From Paraburkholderia sp. BL9I2N2 (GTDB lineage Bacteria > Pseudomonadota > Gammaproteobacteria > Burkholderiales > Burkholderiaceae), in assembly GCF_004339745.1 (NCBI RefSeq), contig NZ_SMGP01000005.1, positions 1 through 64,000 of the forward strand: a stretch of 64,000 nucleotides of DNA, given 5' to 3'. Under the pieces are notes generated by a model. That model did no database searches. It was not told the DNA's origin and worked only from the letters and a program-made list of their open reading frames with translations. The translations under genes were made by a program, and so were the position numbers. This document shows, piece by piece, positions 62,824 through 64,000 of this stretch. The stretch's first letter is position 1; the number at the start of each line of letters is the position of its first letter.

Positions 62824-63795
62824 ATGAACATGAACAAGCCGGTCAGCAAAGTGCTGGTGCTGGACGACTGCCCGGCGCACAAAGAGGCGCTGAAGCGCTT
62901 TTGCGACGAGAACAATCTGGTCGGCGTGAAAGTCGGCAAGAACCGCTTGCAGTCGGTGCTGCGCTCGAATATCGATCTGGGCGCGGTGCTGTTCGCCGAG
63001 AGTTACGGCGGCTCGCCGGAAGCGAGCGCCGAGATCGCGATCAGGATCAACGCGGTGCGCCCCGAGTTGCCGATCATCATGCGCCGGGATAACGACCCAG
63101 CCATGGACGGCTTGCCGGAGAGCCTGCGGCGCGTGGTCTGCGCCGCGTACGTCGCGCACGATATGGCGCCGCTGCGCCAGGTGATCGACGACTACATCTT
63201 CAGCCTGGATTATCCGAACGCACTAGTGCGCGGCATCGCCGACATGACGCAGGCCATTCTCGGCGACGTGTTCAAGGACCTGACCATCACGTGCGACACG
63301 CCGTATATCGTGCGCGACCGCATCATCTTCGGCGAGGTGTTCAGCCTGATTCCGCTGGAAAGCGCCTGGTGCCGCGGCTACATGATGATGCAGGCCGAAG
63401 AGACGCCGATCCTCGAACTGCTCGATCGTTATCAGATGATCGACAACGGGCGGCACGGCGAAGCGGATTTCCGCGACCTGAACAGCGTGCTCGGCGAAGT
63501 GACGAATCTGATCTGGGGTTCCTTCAAGAACCGCTATGTTGGCGATGCGGACGCGTGGGCGCGCAGCCAGGTGCAGGTGCCGCTGCTGGTGAATCACAAG
63601 CACAAGTACATCTCGTTCGGCAGCGGCAATCCGCAACTGTGCTTCACGTACTGGCTGAAGGATCCGCAGTCGAGCCGTGCGGTCAAGTTGCATCAACGTT
63701 TTGTGTTCAGCCTGAGCTGGTCGCCGGAAGACTTCAAGGAAGTCACGGACGACGTCGGCGCAATGGTCGAGGCAGGCGAACTGGATCTGTTCTGA
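62824..63795 (+). CDS. Degenerate receiver fused to CheX-like domain
   Basis: The product has 323 residues; the ATG at 62824 has AGGA eight bases upstream (a start at 62794 is possible). Residues about 8-130 look like a receiver (VLVLDDCPAHKEALKRFCDENN) that keeps the acidic pair. At the phosphoacceptor position it reads LFAES instead of an Asp. Residues about 150-320 form a CheX-like domain with the E-x2-N motif in LGEVTNLIWGSFKNRY. It is probably a scaffold or phosphatase that is not itself phosphorylated. Its final residues GELDLF echo the GELELF end of the preceding protein. Confidence 0.7.
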   Translation: MNMNKPVSKVLVLDDCPAHKEALKRFCDENNLVGVKVGKNRLQSVLRSNIDLGAVLFAESYGGSPEASAEIAIRINAVRPELPIIMRRDNDPAMDGLPESLRRVVCAAYVAHDMAPLRQVIDDYIFSLDYPNALVRGIADMTQAILGDVFKDLTITCDTPYIVRDRIIFGEVFSLIPLESAWCRGYMMMQAEETPILELLDRYQMIDNGRHGEADFRDLNSVLGEVTNLIWGSFKNRYVGDADAWARSQVQVPLLVNHKHKYISFGSGNPQLCFTYWLKDPQSSRAVKLHQRFVFSLSWSPEDFKEVTDDVGAMVEAGELDLF

Positions 63796-63815
63796 GTGTT
63801 GTCATAGGAAAAAAC

Positions 63816-64000
63816 ATGTCGAAAATTCTGGTGGTGGATGACTCGAGCACGGTGCGCGACGAAGTGGCCGGCTTTCTGAAGAAGAACGGTCTGGACGTCG
63901 ACACAGCTGTGGACGGCAAGGACGGCCTCGCCAAGCTGAAGGCCAGCCCCGGTATCAAGCTGGTGATCAGCGACGTCAACATGCCGAATATGGACGGTCT
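63816..64000 (+). CDS. CheY-like response regulator (5' part, runs off the window)
   Basis: The visible 61 codons read as a receiver: the acidic pair in ILVVDDSSTVRDEV and the phosphoacceptor Asp53 in LVISDVNMPNMDG. The ATG at 63816 has AGGAAAA upstream. It is the likely phosphate acceptor of the receptor kinase at the head of the operon. Whether an output domain follows cannot be seen. Confidence 0.88.
   Translation, partial: MSKILVVDDSSTVRDEVAGFLKKNGLDVDTAVDGKDGLAKLKASPGIKLVISDVNMPNMDG

Overview
The window is GC-rich, densely coded DNA of Burkholderia/Paraburkholderia type. Three things point there: a hopanoid cluster that pairs ispH with hpnH; a parAB locus whose 16-bp palindrome, GTTTATGCGCATAAAC, I recall as the centromere of Burkholderia secondary chromosomes; and a Rep_3-type initiator beside an iteron array. 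The window therefore probably spans the replication origin and centromere of chromosome 2. That assignment rests on gene content and recalled family knowledge, not on a database search.

Layout. 1-8340: housekeeping and unknown genes, namely the end of a DNA/RNA nuclease, a frameshifted Ala/Lys-rich exported protein, a dapA homologue, a lytic transglycosylase, a Crp-like regulator, an Mpo1-like membrane protein, a RarD-like permease, an EgtD-like methyltransferase and an acylphosphatase. 8506-25009: hopanoid synthesis and transport. HpnD, HpnC and HpnE make squalene, Shc cyclises it, HpnH and HpnG add and trim the adenosyl side chain, and HpnM, HpnN and MlaA look like the lipid-trafficking arm. 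25245-30163: signalling, with a receiver/CheC/GGDEF operon and a hybrid histidine kinase. 30391-38745: stress, redox, sigma-factor and transport genes, including a 43-residue secreted peptide and a pair of perfect DnaA boxes.

39219-47401: replicon maintenance. It holds four parS-like palindromes, parA, parB, a convergent rep gene, an origin region of about 2 kb with about 20 iterons, a KfrA-like coiled-coil protein with a zinc ribbon, and a tyrosine-recombinase-like protein that seems to lack its catalytic residues. About 10.5 kb beyond the origin array, at 55065-55400, lies a second array of nine copies of a variant of the same iteron in the opposite orientation. Bridging copies sit at 46281-46324 and 55972-55992. 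This dispersed, inverted iteron system is the most interesting feature here.

47464-58799: kbl-tdh (threonine catabolism) with a divergent cupin regulator, a YceI lipoprotein, a TetR regulator, small envelope proteins, an AlkD-like glycosylase and a phospholipase-D-like protein. 59077-64000: an unusual chemosensory operon that runs off the window. It encodes a receptor fused to a CheA-like kinase without a CheW-type domain, a minimal MCP-like protein, two CheC/CheX-like proteins (one with a degenerate receiver) and a CheY. Three single-base frameshifts within the first 1.1 kb may be real or sequencing errors.
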